Positions 1 through 7,500 of a stretch of DNA of 13,662 bases are shown one piece after another; position 1 is the stretch's first letter; the number at the start of each line of letters is the position of its first letter. A program made the translations under genes and the position numbers. The notes under the pieces are model-generated. The model was not told the origin of the DNA. It made no database searches and saw only the letters and a list, made by a program, of their open reading frames with translations. Source of the DNA: JBGPTK01 sp041497605 (GTDB lineage Bacteria; Acidobacteriota; Terriglobia; Acidiferrales; UBA7541). The stretch is taken from assembly GCA_041497605.1 (NCBI GenBank), contig JBGQGW010000088.1, positions 1 to 13,662 of the forward strand. The letters run 5' to 3'.

Positions 1-264
1 CAGAGCTGGAGCATTCGCTATGGGCCGCATGTGGTGGGTCGCTACAACGCTCAGGGATGGCCCTGCCTGCCCGAGCGCAAGCCCGATCGCCGGGGAAAGG
101 CTGTGGAAAAGACGCTTCGTGGAAAAGCCCAAAAGCAGGCTTTCCCACTGCGCTTGGAAATCCCGCACCGCACGCGGGATTCCCACTTTCCCACAGCCAC
201 GACGGCGGTGCGTTCTCAACCTCAAACCGGACATATCGTGTGCTCTAAAAAGCGGACATTTTAA
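1..264 (+). CDS. Probable C-terminal end of a DDE-type transposase (5'-partial)
   Basis: Frame 1 is open from the first base to a TAA at 262-264, so it would be the last 87 codons of a gene that starts outside the window. It begins QSWSIRYGPHVVGRYNAQG and continues into a tail rich in basic residues and proline. From memory, a W-x-(I/V)-R-Y-G..VVGRY tail resembles the ends of integrase-core transposases in acidobacterial genomes, but no catalytic residue lies inside the window, so this is a tentative call. The last 55 codons lie over a nested inverted-repeat element (99-198) and the stop falls just after a CGGACAT direct repeat, which suits the edge of an insertion element better than an ordinary gene. 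The tail may be read-through of non-coding IS sequence. The alternative is a non-coding relic with an open frame by chance. Confidence 0.35.
   Translation, partial: QSWSIRYGPHVVGRYNAQGWPCLPERKPDRRGKAVEKTLRGKAQKQAFPLRLEIPHRTRDSHFPTATTAVRSQPQTGHIVCSKKRTF
99..198. repeat. Nested inverted repeats forming a three-way (cloverleaf-like) structure
   Basis: An outer stem pairs 99-111 (GGCTGTGGAAAAG) with 186-198 (CTTTCCCACAGCC). It encloses two hairpins: 119-129 (GTGGAAAAGCC) with 138-148 (GGCTTTCCCAC), and 155-166 (TGGAAATCCCGC) with 174-185 (GCGGGATTCCCA). Each stem has a single non-Watson-Crick position. It is A opposite C on the plus strand, and therefore G opposite U in a minus-strand transcript, where all three stems would be fully paired. 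The arms share TTCCCAC on one side and TGGAAA on the other, so the stems look like copies of one unit. It may be an IS-end, REP-like or transcript-structure element; its function is unknown. Confidence 0.6.
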
Positions 265-275
265 TTTGCTAACGA
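221..275. mobile_element. Possible insertion-element end with CGGACAT direct repeats
   Basis: CGGACAT occurs at 228-234 and again at 253-259, exactly 25 bp apart, separated by the AT-richer segment TATCGTGTGCTCTAAAAAG. The arrangement resembles the terminal repeats of integrase-type insertion sequences that carry spaced TGTCCG boxes (read on the minus strand). The opposite end of the element is outside the window, so neither target duplication nor terminal inversion can be tested. The base composition changes from AT-rich to ordinary coding composition at about 290-317, where the glucanase gene ends. Confidence 0.3.
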
Positions 276-316
276 CACGCGCCGGGATGCCAAGCAGTCA
301 TTGCGGGAAAGGAAGG

Positions 317-1219
317 CTAGCGCTTGATCTCAGAAGAAAGTTTGTAGACTCGAACGTGGTCAACCAGCATCGCCTGGGGAAAGACTGTGGATGCGTCCGG
401 CGGGCCGGGCCAATCACCACCCACGGCAACATTCAAAATAATGAAGAATTTGTGATTGAACACCCAGGGTTTCGCGCCGGGAACATCTGCTGAAGTAAAA
501 GACGCGTAGAGATAATTATCCACGTAGAAGTGGACAATGTTGGGTTCCCATTCGATGGCAAAAACGTGGAAACTGTCTGAGAACTGGCGCCCGCCGGAAA
601 GATGAAATGCAGCGGTCAGAGCATCACCGCCGGAATATCCCGGCCCGTGCATGGACCCGTGGACTGTGGATGGCTCCTTGCCGATATTTTCCATGATGTC
701 GATTTCGCCGCACGCAGGCCAGCCATCCTTGGCGATATTTTCTCCCATGATCCAGAACGCCGGCCACAGACCCTGGCCGTAGGGAATTTTGATGCGCGCT
801 TCGAAGCGGCTGTATTCCTGAGCGAAGATTCCTTGCGTTTTCAAGCGGGCGGAAGTGTAATTTTTCGCGGCACCGTCGGAGCCGGTGTAAGTTTCCTGCA
901 AGGCTCTTATGACAAGTTTTCCATCTTGAATCGAAACATTCTGCGGGCGCTTGGTGTAGGACTGGAGTTCGTTGTTGCCCCAGTCATTGCCGCCGAGGTC
1001 GTAAGTCCATTTCCGGGGATCGGGAGCGGAACCGTCGCGGCCGTCGAATTCGTCGCTCCAAACCAGGGTCCAGCCGGGGCGCGAGAGTTGCGCGAAATTA
1101 TCAACCCCTCCACGGGCATACGCGAGCATGCCGGCAAAAAGGGCCGCGGCCGCCGAGAAACCCGCAAGGCGCCAGAAATTGAGGTTCATTTTGAATGCCG
1201 GTCCGCAAACTTTGATCAT
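317..1219 (-). CDS. Secreted GH16 family endo-beta-glucanase (laminarinase-like)
   Basis: Glycoside hydrolase family 16 enzyme, expected to cleave internal beta-1,3 or mixed-linkage beta-1,3-1,4 glucans with retention of configuration. The family active site is plain: GEIDIMENIG at residues 171-180, with E172 as nucleophile, D174 as helper and E177 as acid/base. Flanking GH16 landmarks are WSDEFDG (54-60), NDWGNNELQSYT (78-89), SARLKTQG (123-130), WPAFWIMG (152-159) and the closing strand DHVRVYKL. Residues about 12-36 form a hydrophobic export signal, so the enzyme should be periplasmic or extracellular. At 300 aa it is one catalytic domain with no carbohydrate-binding module. Its ATG overlaps the stop of the upstream peptidase gene as TAATG, implying translational coupling; a second Met at residue 11 (start 1189) would give a shorter n-region and is also possible. 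Family assignment is very secure; the exact glucan is not. Confidence 0.93.
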   Translation of the reverse strand: MIKVCGPAFKMNLNFWRLAGFSAAAALFAGMLAYARGGVDNFAQLSRPGWTLVWSDEFDGRDGSAPDPRKWTYDLGGNDWGNNELQSYTKRPQNVSIQDGKLVIRALQETYTGSDGAAKNYTSARLKTQGIFAQEYSRFEARIKIPYGQGLWPAFWIMGENIAKDGWPACGEIDIMENIGKEPSTVHGSMHGPGYSGGDALTAAFHLSGGRQFSDSFHVFAIEWEPNIVHFYVDNYLYASFTSADVPGAKPWVFNHKFFIILNVAVGGDWPGPPDASTVFPQAMLVDHVRVYKLSSEIKR

Positions 1220-3573
1220 TATGGAAGTTGAACACGGCGCATCACGATCGTTCCATCGCCATCGTGGATCGCGGTGGCATCGGCGGGACGATCCTTCAGC
1301 AAAAATGCGCCTTCGGGCGGCAATCCATACGATTTATCCAGCACATAGATTTGCGGCGGCGAGGTCCCCCTAATAGCGAAGTCGATTTCCACGCCTTCCG
1401 GTGGCAAGTCCACAAGATCGTAGATGTGCCAGCCATTGGCGTAAGGGAGAATCATGTCAGAGAGCGGCGGCACGGGCTTGCCGTCGATCTTCACCTCTTC
1501 AACCGGCTCGGAGGGAGCAAACAGCAGATACTCCTTTGGAGCGCCACGGTGCGAAAACATCACCGCGCCGTAAACCCGGTTTCGTCCGTATTCTGCGAAC
1601 CATTTCATTTTCAATTCTGGCACAGGCAGATCGAGGCGCGGCGCGTCGGCGGAGAAACCCTTCTCGCTCAACCACGGAAATATCTTCACGGGATTGAGGC
1701 CGAAATTCGCATGTTGCCGGAACGAATCGGGCAGGCGCCCGGAATTCGGATACACAATCCACTGCGATTTTCCGGAATCCGCATCCTGAAGATAAATAAT
1801 GTTCATCGCTTGCTGGACGGAGCGGCTGTAGGGCGGCATTGCAAAAGCAGCACAAGCTGAGAGAACGGCAAGCACGATGGCAAGCCCGGGAAACGCCCAG
1901 CGCCCACGGCCGCTCAGATCCGCGAGCAGCGGAGCCAGCGGGCTGGCGATCAGCGCGGCCAGCACCGCGAAGGCAAACAGCAGTGGACGTCCCAAAGCGT
2001 CGTAGAGGAAGAACATTACTGAAAAACCGATGAACGCTCCAATCACCACCGGAACAATCGTGGCGAGTCCGCGCTTCCCTGGCACGATTTCCCGCCCCAT
2101 GAAGAGCGGCAAAGCGCACAGCCCGGCGGCAAACGACGGAACCAGGACGACGTAGCTTACGCCGGGTAAGAACCAGGAACACAAAAAGGAAATCATCGCC
2201 CACCAAATCCAAACGCCCGCCCAAAGCCCCCAGAATCCGGCGTGCTTCCGGAACGACACCGCAAAAATTCCCGCGGAAGAGATTCCGATAGCCCAAAATG
2301 CCGCGAGCGCCGGAAATGGATGCGCTACCCAATTGCTGGGGAATGCTCCGCTGGCATCCAGCGCCCTGCTGAGGCCATAACCTGCGATGGCGCTTACCGC
2401 GATCATCAGGAGCCAGGCAAGCAAGCCCCAGAACAATTCGCTCACGCGAAGATCACCGAGGAGAATCAACCTGGCCGCGGCGATGACGACGAGCGCGAAA
2501 GCCAACGCAGCGATCCACACCGTCCAGGACATGGGCCACGACACGATCCAAAGAGCGAGCACATCGAAGAACGCCGCTTCGCCCTCCGGCAAATGATCCA
2601 GATTCTCATTGGCGAGAGCGCGCACGGCCGCGAGCGCGTTATCGCCGTGGTGCTGCAGGCTGCCGGGATCGGCATTGGCAAAATTATCGAGCGGCGTGTG
2701 GTATTGCGAGGCGTTGCCGATATAGGCGAAGTTGAAGCCCTGGTAGCTGGCGGCTTTGAAAACAGTAAAATCGGTGTCGTTGGGCAATCGCTTGTAAGCG
2801 GTGTAAAAAACCGAACTGGTAATCGGATGTTTCACGGCGCGCGAAAAAACTTGCATCAGCCAGGCGTTCGCGCTGCCCGTTTCAAACATCAAGCTCGGGC
2901 CGGAGGTTCCTCGCGCTTCCAAATTGACGGCAGCACCGATCTCCTTTGCCCAGGGATGGCCCTCGACGAAGGCGCGGGCTCCCAGAAGGCCGGCTTCCTC
3001 ACCGTCATCGATTAACAGGATGACGGTATGCCGCGGTGGCGGAGCCTCTTTCAATGCGCGCGCAATTTCAAGGACCGCGGCCGCTCCCGCCCCGTCGTCC
3101 GAAGCGCCTGGACCGGCTGACACCGAATCGTAGTGTGCAGCCAATAGAACCGCTGGTCCGGGCTCGCGGCCTTCCAGGCGCGCGACGACATTTTTCACGT
3201 CTCCACATGCGCCGAATGACGTGCATACTACGTCGCGCTGAACTTCTGGCGCGTAGCCCGACTTGAGCAGGTCCGAAAGAATGTGCGCTCGAACCTGTTC
3301 GTTTGCCGGGCTGCCAATCGCGTGCGGAGTGCCGTCGCCCACAAGCTCTTGCAAAAACTGCCGGGCCCGCGCGGCGGAAAAATCCACGGCGGGCGCATCG
3401 GCCGGCTCGGGCGAAGGCGGCTGATAGCGTTCGCAGACCAGAGCGAAGGCGAGAGCGATCAAGAACAAGGCGAACAAAAGATTCCGCGCGGAGTGCTTCG
3501 AAATTTCCGGCGGCGAATTGGGGGAGTCGTGGGGCAAAGGCGGCTTCCAGGTGAACCATGCTATGCGGCACAT
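1219..3573 (-). CDS. M28 family zinc metallopeptidase fused to a polytopic membrane domain
   Basis: Predicted membrane-anchored aminopeptidase of the M28 (peptidase Y/S-like) family. An N-terminal membrane segment (about 31-47) is followed by the catalytic domain (about 65-325). Its metal and catalytic residues are visible: H147 and D149 in AAHYDS, bridging D159 in GASDDGAG, general base E192 with ligand E193 in DDGEEAG, E219 in NLEARG and H292 in YHTPLDN. Two cysteines in CTSFGAC (117-123) could form a disulfide. From about 335 to 580 there are some seven or eight hydrophobic helices, and then a soluble domain of about 200 residues with no motif I recognise. The order peptidase, membrane block, C-terminal domain recalls the eukaryotic ER metallopeptidase ERMP1/FXNA, so the active site should face the periplasm. 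It is the first gene of an operon with the GH16 gene. The start lacks a clear Shine-Dalgarno, but no other ATG lies before the catalytic domain. Substrate unknown. Confidence 0.9.
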   Translation of the reverse strand: MCRIAWFTWKPPLPHDSPNSPPEISKHSARNLLFALFLIALAFALVCERYQPPSPEPADAPAVDFSAARARQFLQELVGDGTPHAIGSPANEQVRAHILSDLLKSGYAPEVQRDVVCTSFGACGDVKNVVARLEGREPGPAVLLAAHYDSVSAGPGASDDGAGAAAVLEIARALKEAPPPRHTVILLIDDGEEAGLLGARAFVEGHPWAKEIGAAVNLEARGTSGPSLMFETGSANAWLMQVFSRAVKHPITSSVFYTAYKRLPNDTDFTVFKAASYQGFNFAYIGNASQYHTPLDNFANADPGSLQHHGDNALAAVRALANENLDHLPEGEAAFFDVLALWIVSWPMSWTVWIAALAFALVVIAAARLILLGDLRVSELFWGLLAWLLMIAVSAIAGYGLSRALDASGAFPSNWVAHPFPALAAFWAIGISSAGIFAVSFRKHAGFWGLWAGVWIWWAMISFLCSWFLPGVSYVVLVPSFAAGLCALPLFMGREIVPGKRGLATIVPVVIGAFIGFSVMFFLYDALGRPLLFAFAVLAALIASPLAPLLADLSGRGRWAFPGLAIVLAVLSACAAFAMPPYSRSVQQAMNIIYLQDADSGKSQWIVYPNSGRLPDSFRQHANFGLNPVKIFPWLSEKGFSADAPRLDLPVPELKMKWFAEYGRNRVYGAVMFSHRGAPKEYLLFAPSEPVEEVKIDGKPVPPLSDMILPYANGWHIYDLVDLPPEGVEIDFAIRGTSPPQIYVLDKSYGLPPEGAFLLKDRPADATAIHDGDGTIVMRRVQLP

Positions 3574-3682
3574 GTACGCAAGTCAATTGGAGGCGGATGC
3601 TGGTGAGGAGCGGCTGCCAGGGTGTCGTTGAACAACTGCGAGTTCCTTGTTACAGGAGCGGCAGCGAGGATAGGATACGCAA

Positions 3683-4234
3683 ATGCAGCCATGGTTCCCG
3701 ATCGAGACCGAGCGCTTACTGCTGCGCGAATTCCTCGCCAGCGATGAGAATGACATCCAGCAATATGCCGGCGATCCAGAAGTGGTGAAATTCATGGAGT
3801 GGGGACCAAACGATCTGGCAACCACGAGAGTCGTCCTGGCGACCTGGATGCAAGATCAGGAGCGTTGGCCGCGCGACTCCGTGACGCTGGGCATCGAGTT
3901 GAAAAGTGAGCATCGGCTGATCGGCGCGATTCGCATGACGGTCAAAGACAAAGTTAACGAAACTGCTGACTTCGGTTACAGCTTGAACCGTCAGTATTGG
4001 CACCGGGGCTATGCGACGGAAGCTGCCCGCGCGGTTTTGAATGCCGCGTTCCACCATCTCGGCTTGCACCGCGTGTGGGCCACTTGCGATCCGGCAAACC
4101 ACGCTTCGTATCGGGTGATGGAAAAGCTGGGCATGCGAAGAGAAGGCTTCTTCCGGAAGGACGTGAAGCAAAGGGGCGAGTGGCGCGATTCCTATCTCTA
4201 CTCCGTCCTGGAGGAAGAGTGGCTGGGCAGGTGA
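3683..4234 (+). CDS. GNAT family N-acetyltransferase (RimJ/RimL type)
   Basis: Transfers an acetyl group from acetyl-CoA to an amine. The start ETERLLLREF (9-18) and the acetyl-CoA binding loop QYWHRGYATEA (104-114) followed by the helix ARAVLNAAF are typical of the RimJ/RimL (Acetyltransf_3) subgroup. The C-terminal CDPANHASYRVMEKLGMRREG (135-155) is the motif B region, in which N139 and S142 are usual. At 183 aa it is full length. The ATG is preceded by GAGGATAGGAT (3666-3676), a purine-rich ribosome-binding stretch. The gene is divergent from the peptidase operon and separated from smc by a leader with its own promoter, so it is probably monocistronic. The subgroup includes ribosomal-protein acetyltransferases but also many enzymes acting on small molecules, so the substrate cannot be named. 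Confidence 0.9.
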   Translation: MQPWFPIETERLLLREFLASDENDIQQYAGDPEVVKFMEWGPNDLATTRVVLATWMQDQERWPRDSVTLGIELKSEHRLIGAIRMTVKDKVNETADFGYSLNRQYWHRGYATEAARAVLNAAFHHLGLHRVWATCDPANHASYRVMEKLGMRREGFFRKDVKQRGEWRDSYLYSVLEEEWLGR

Positions 4235-4325
4235 TCGAATCGAGGCCAGCGGGATTATCCTGGTGCCGCTCATCTGCTGTCTGCAATCTGCCCTGTAACC
4301 CATCCGAACACCGCGGCGAACTTCT

Positions 4326-4354
4326 TTGACATCCTTCTGACCGCATGCTACTTT
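4326..4354 (+). promoter_or_regulatory. Probable sigma-70 promoter for smc
   Basis: A perfect -35 box TTGACA (4326-4331), a 17-bp spacer and a weaker -10 box TACTTT (4349-4354). Transcription would start near 4361, giving an smc leader of about 150 nt that contains a 9-bp hairpin. The -35 and spacing are ideal; the -10 matches TATAAT at only 3 of 6 positions. A second, weaker pair (TCGAAA, 17 bp, TAAATT) lies nearer the gene at about 4426-4454. Confidence 0.45.
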
Positions 4355-4459
4355 TCCTGGTGTAACCGCCGATCGCAAGCGCCAGGCGGCTGGGCCCGAG
4401 ATATTTCGACCCGCCAGCATTTTTGTCTCGAAAATCCTCTACATGCAGGTTAAATTTGA

Positions 4460-4491
4460 TTTCTCTGCCTAACACCGCCGCAGCAGAGAAA
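4460..4491 (+). promoter_or_regulatory. Hairpin in the smc leader
   Basis: TTTCTCTGC (4460-4468) and GCAGAGAAA (4483-4491) are a perfect 9-bp inverted repeat with a 14-nt loop. It ends 18 nt before the preferred GTG start of smc and 8 nt before the GAGGG ribosome-binding site, so a folded leader could affect initiation. It is not followed by a T-run and so is not an intrinsic terminator. Regulation is inferred from its position only. Confidence 0.45.
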
Positions 4492-4509
4492 CGCTCAACG
4501 AGGGACAGG

Positions 4510-7500
4510 GTGCTTAAACTACGGAAAGTAGAGATGTTAGGCTTCAAGTCGTTCTGCGAAAAGACACAGATCACTTTTAGCGGGAACGGGGTCACTTGTA
4601 TCGTTGGGCCCAATGGCTGTGGAAAATCCAATATCGTTGACGCCATATCTTGGGTGCTGGGCGAGCAAAGCCACAAGTCCCTGCGCGCGGAACGCATGTC
4701 CGACTGCATTTTTAACGGCACCGCGAAGCGCCCGCCGCTCGGCCTTTCGGAAGTGATGTTGACTCTGGTAGACGAGGAACTGGCCCAAGCCGCGGCTCTG
4801 GTGCTCGACGCGCCCGAAGAAAAAACCGCCGCGGAAGCGATCGGAGAAGCAACTGCCGAAATTTCCGGTGACCATGTAGAGGTAGAGAAGGAACCATCCG
4901 CAGAAGCGGAAACCGGCCCCGAAGGAATCGCCGCAGTTCCCGACCAAACAAGATCTGGCAAGCCCTGGAACAAACGCGGGGTCGAGAAACCCGCGATGCG
5001 CCTGAAGCCAGGCGAAGTGGTGATCGGCCGACGGCTCTATCGCTCCGGCCAAAGCGAATATTTGATCAATGGACGAGTGGCCCGCCTGCGCGATATTCAG
5101 GAAGTATTTATGGGCATGGGTCTGGGCCCGGACTCCTACGCGATCATCGAGCAGGGCCGCATCGGCCAAATTTTGAATTCGAAGCCGACGGATCGCCGCG
5201 CGATCATCGAAGAAGCCGCGGGCGTGACGATGTACAAGACCAAGCGCCGCCTGGCGGAGGCAAAGCTCGAAGCTTCGAAAGTGAATCTTTCGCGCGTGAA
5301 CGATATTCTCGTCGAAGTCGACAAACAATTGGGCTCGCTGAAGCGCCAGGCGTCCAAGGCCCGCCGCTACGCGGAATTGCGCGAACAGATGCGCGGACTC
5401 ATGCGCACGGTTCTGGCGAGCAAAGCCAGGGAGCTGGATTCCGAAGCCGAGCGCCTGGAAATCGCGCTTCGCGAGGCAGCCACGGCCGAAGAGTTCGAAA
5501 CGCACACGGTGCGCGAACTCGAAGGCGAGCTGGAACGCCTCTCTTCGCGCACCTACGAACTCGATGGCGAGCTGCGGCAAACGCAGAATTTTCTGGGACA
5601 AGCGGCGCTGGAACTGGACCGGGCCGAGAATCGCATCCTGTTCAATCGCGAACAGGTGGCGCAACTGGGCTCGCGCTCGGAGCGCCTCGCATTTGAAATC
5701 GAGCAATCCGAAAATCAAACCGCGCAAATTGACGCGCGTGCGCGGGCGCACCGCGAATCCGTCTCCACCTTGCGCGAAGAAACCGGGCGCCTGGATGCGG
5801 CGCTCAAGGCAATGCTCGAGCTCGCCGCAGCCGGCACCGTGGAGCAAGGCACGCTCGAATCGCGCATCGAAGAGTTGCGCCGCGACGCGATCCGGCTGGG
5901 CGAAGAAGCTGTCCGCTGGCACGCCGATTCGCTGCAAGCCGAGGAAGCCTTAGAGCGCCACAGCCGGGCCCTGGTACAGCGTGAACAATCGCTGCAACAG
6001 GTGGAAAACACGTGCATCGATCTCGACCGGCGCTCGCGCGAGAGTGAAGTGACGTGGCAGCAGATCGCCATTCGAGCCCGCGAGATGGAGCAGGCTGTGC
6101 GCACCGCGCAGGCGCGCATTGAAGAGCTGCGCCAAAGCCAGCAGGAAACCAGCCGCCGCGTTGAAACCACGCGCGAGGAATCGGCCGCCGCCCGGGCGCG
6201 CCGGACCTCCGTCGAACAGATACTAAACGAGCGCGCGTATAGCGCGGAGGCTGTGCAAAAACTTTTCTCCGCGGATCGAGACGGCTCCGGGCACGGATTC
6301 CGCGCCGTTGGCGTGCTGGCGGATTACGCCGAGGTGGAGGAACAATACGAAAGCGCACTGGAACAGTTCCTGCACGAAGAGCTTGAATACGTTGTGGTGG
6401 AAACGTTCGACCACGCGCGCGCCGGGGTTTCCCTGCTGCGCGACGAAATGGGCGGCCGGGCCACGTTTTTCGTCGATTCCGTGCGGAACTTGCAGTGGTT
6501 GCCAAGTGAAATGCCCGCTCCCATCCTGGCCGATCCCGGCGTGGTTTCGCGCCTCGACCGGCTGGTGAATTTCCGTGATCCGCTCGGCGCGGCAGCCAAA
6601 CAATATCTGCCGACGCTGCGCGCCGCCTATCTGGTGGAAGACGGAGCAGTGGCCGAAAAACTAGCGCGCGAAAATCCGCAAATGTATTTCGTCACGCTTG
6701 ACGGCACCTGCTATCAAGGCCGGATGGTGAGCGGCGGCAGGCCCGGCGATGCGGGTCCCCTGGCCCTGAAGCGGGAATTGCGGGGCCTGGAAGCCGACGC
6801 CACGCGGTTGGAGCACGCGGCAGCGTGGGCGCAGGCCGACTTGGCCCGCATTCAGCAGGAATTGCGCGAGGCGGAATCCGGCCTGGGCCCGATGCTCTCG
6901 CAGCACGTGGAGGCGGAAAAGGCGCTGGTGGCGGCTACGCACCAGCGGGAACAGACTCTGGCCGAGCTCGGCCGTTTCCAGCAGCAACTGGCCGAATGCC
7001 AGCAGGAAATTTCGCGGCTCCGCGGCGAGGCGACGGCCGCGCGCGAACGCGCCGGACTGGCGCGCCTGAAACAGGGCGAAGCAGGCCAGCAGCGAGCCGC
7101 CGCCGAAGCAGAAGCGGCGCAAGCCGCCGAAAGGCTAACGGCTTCGCGCCAGGAATTGGAGGAACAGCGGGAACAACTTACGGTTCGCCGGGAAGAACTG
7201 GCCACCATGTCGGAACGCCTGGCGAGCGCCGAATTGCTGGCCGGGCGCCTGGAGGAGGAATTGCGGCAGGCGCAGGAGCGCGGCGGAATGCTGCGCGACC
7301 AAAAAATTACTCTCGCGCGCGAGCGCGCAGAACTCGAAGCGAATATCATCGAAGTGGAAGCACAACTCGAAACTTTTCGCGCCGACAAGGCGCGCCTGGA
7401 AGAGCGCAAAGCGCAACTGGAGAAAGAGTGGGAAGAAGTTCGCACGCGAAGCGTCACGCTGGACGATTCGCTGCGTGTGAAACGACAGTCGCTCGACGAC

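Noticed and set aside
602..1231. Plus-strand frame (209 codons) opposite the GH16 gene
   Set aside because: It is the complement of the GH16 domain, with no motif of its own.
3629..3676. Promoter candidates for the GNAT gene (TTGAAC with TACAGG, or TTACAG with TAGGAT)
   Set aside because: Each pair has either a poor -10 match or a 15-bp spacing, and TAGGAT is also part of the ribosome-binding stretch, so none is reliable.
4537..5937. Long open frame (466 codons) on the minus strand within smc
   Set aside because: It is antisense to SMC coding sequence with intact Walker and hinge motifs. Its product is a low-information mix rich in Arg, Phe and Ala; the openness follows from high GC at third positions of smc.
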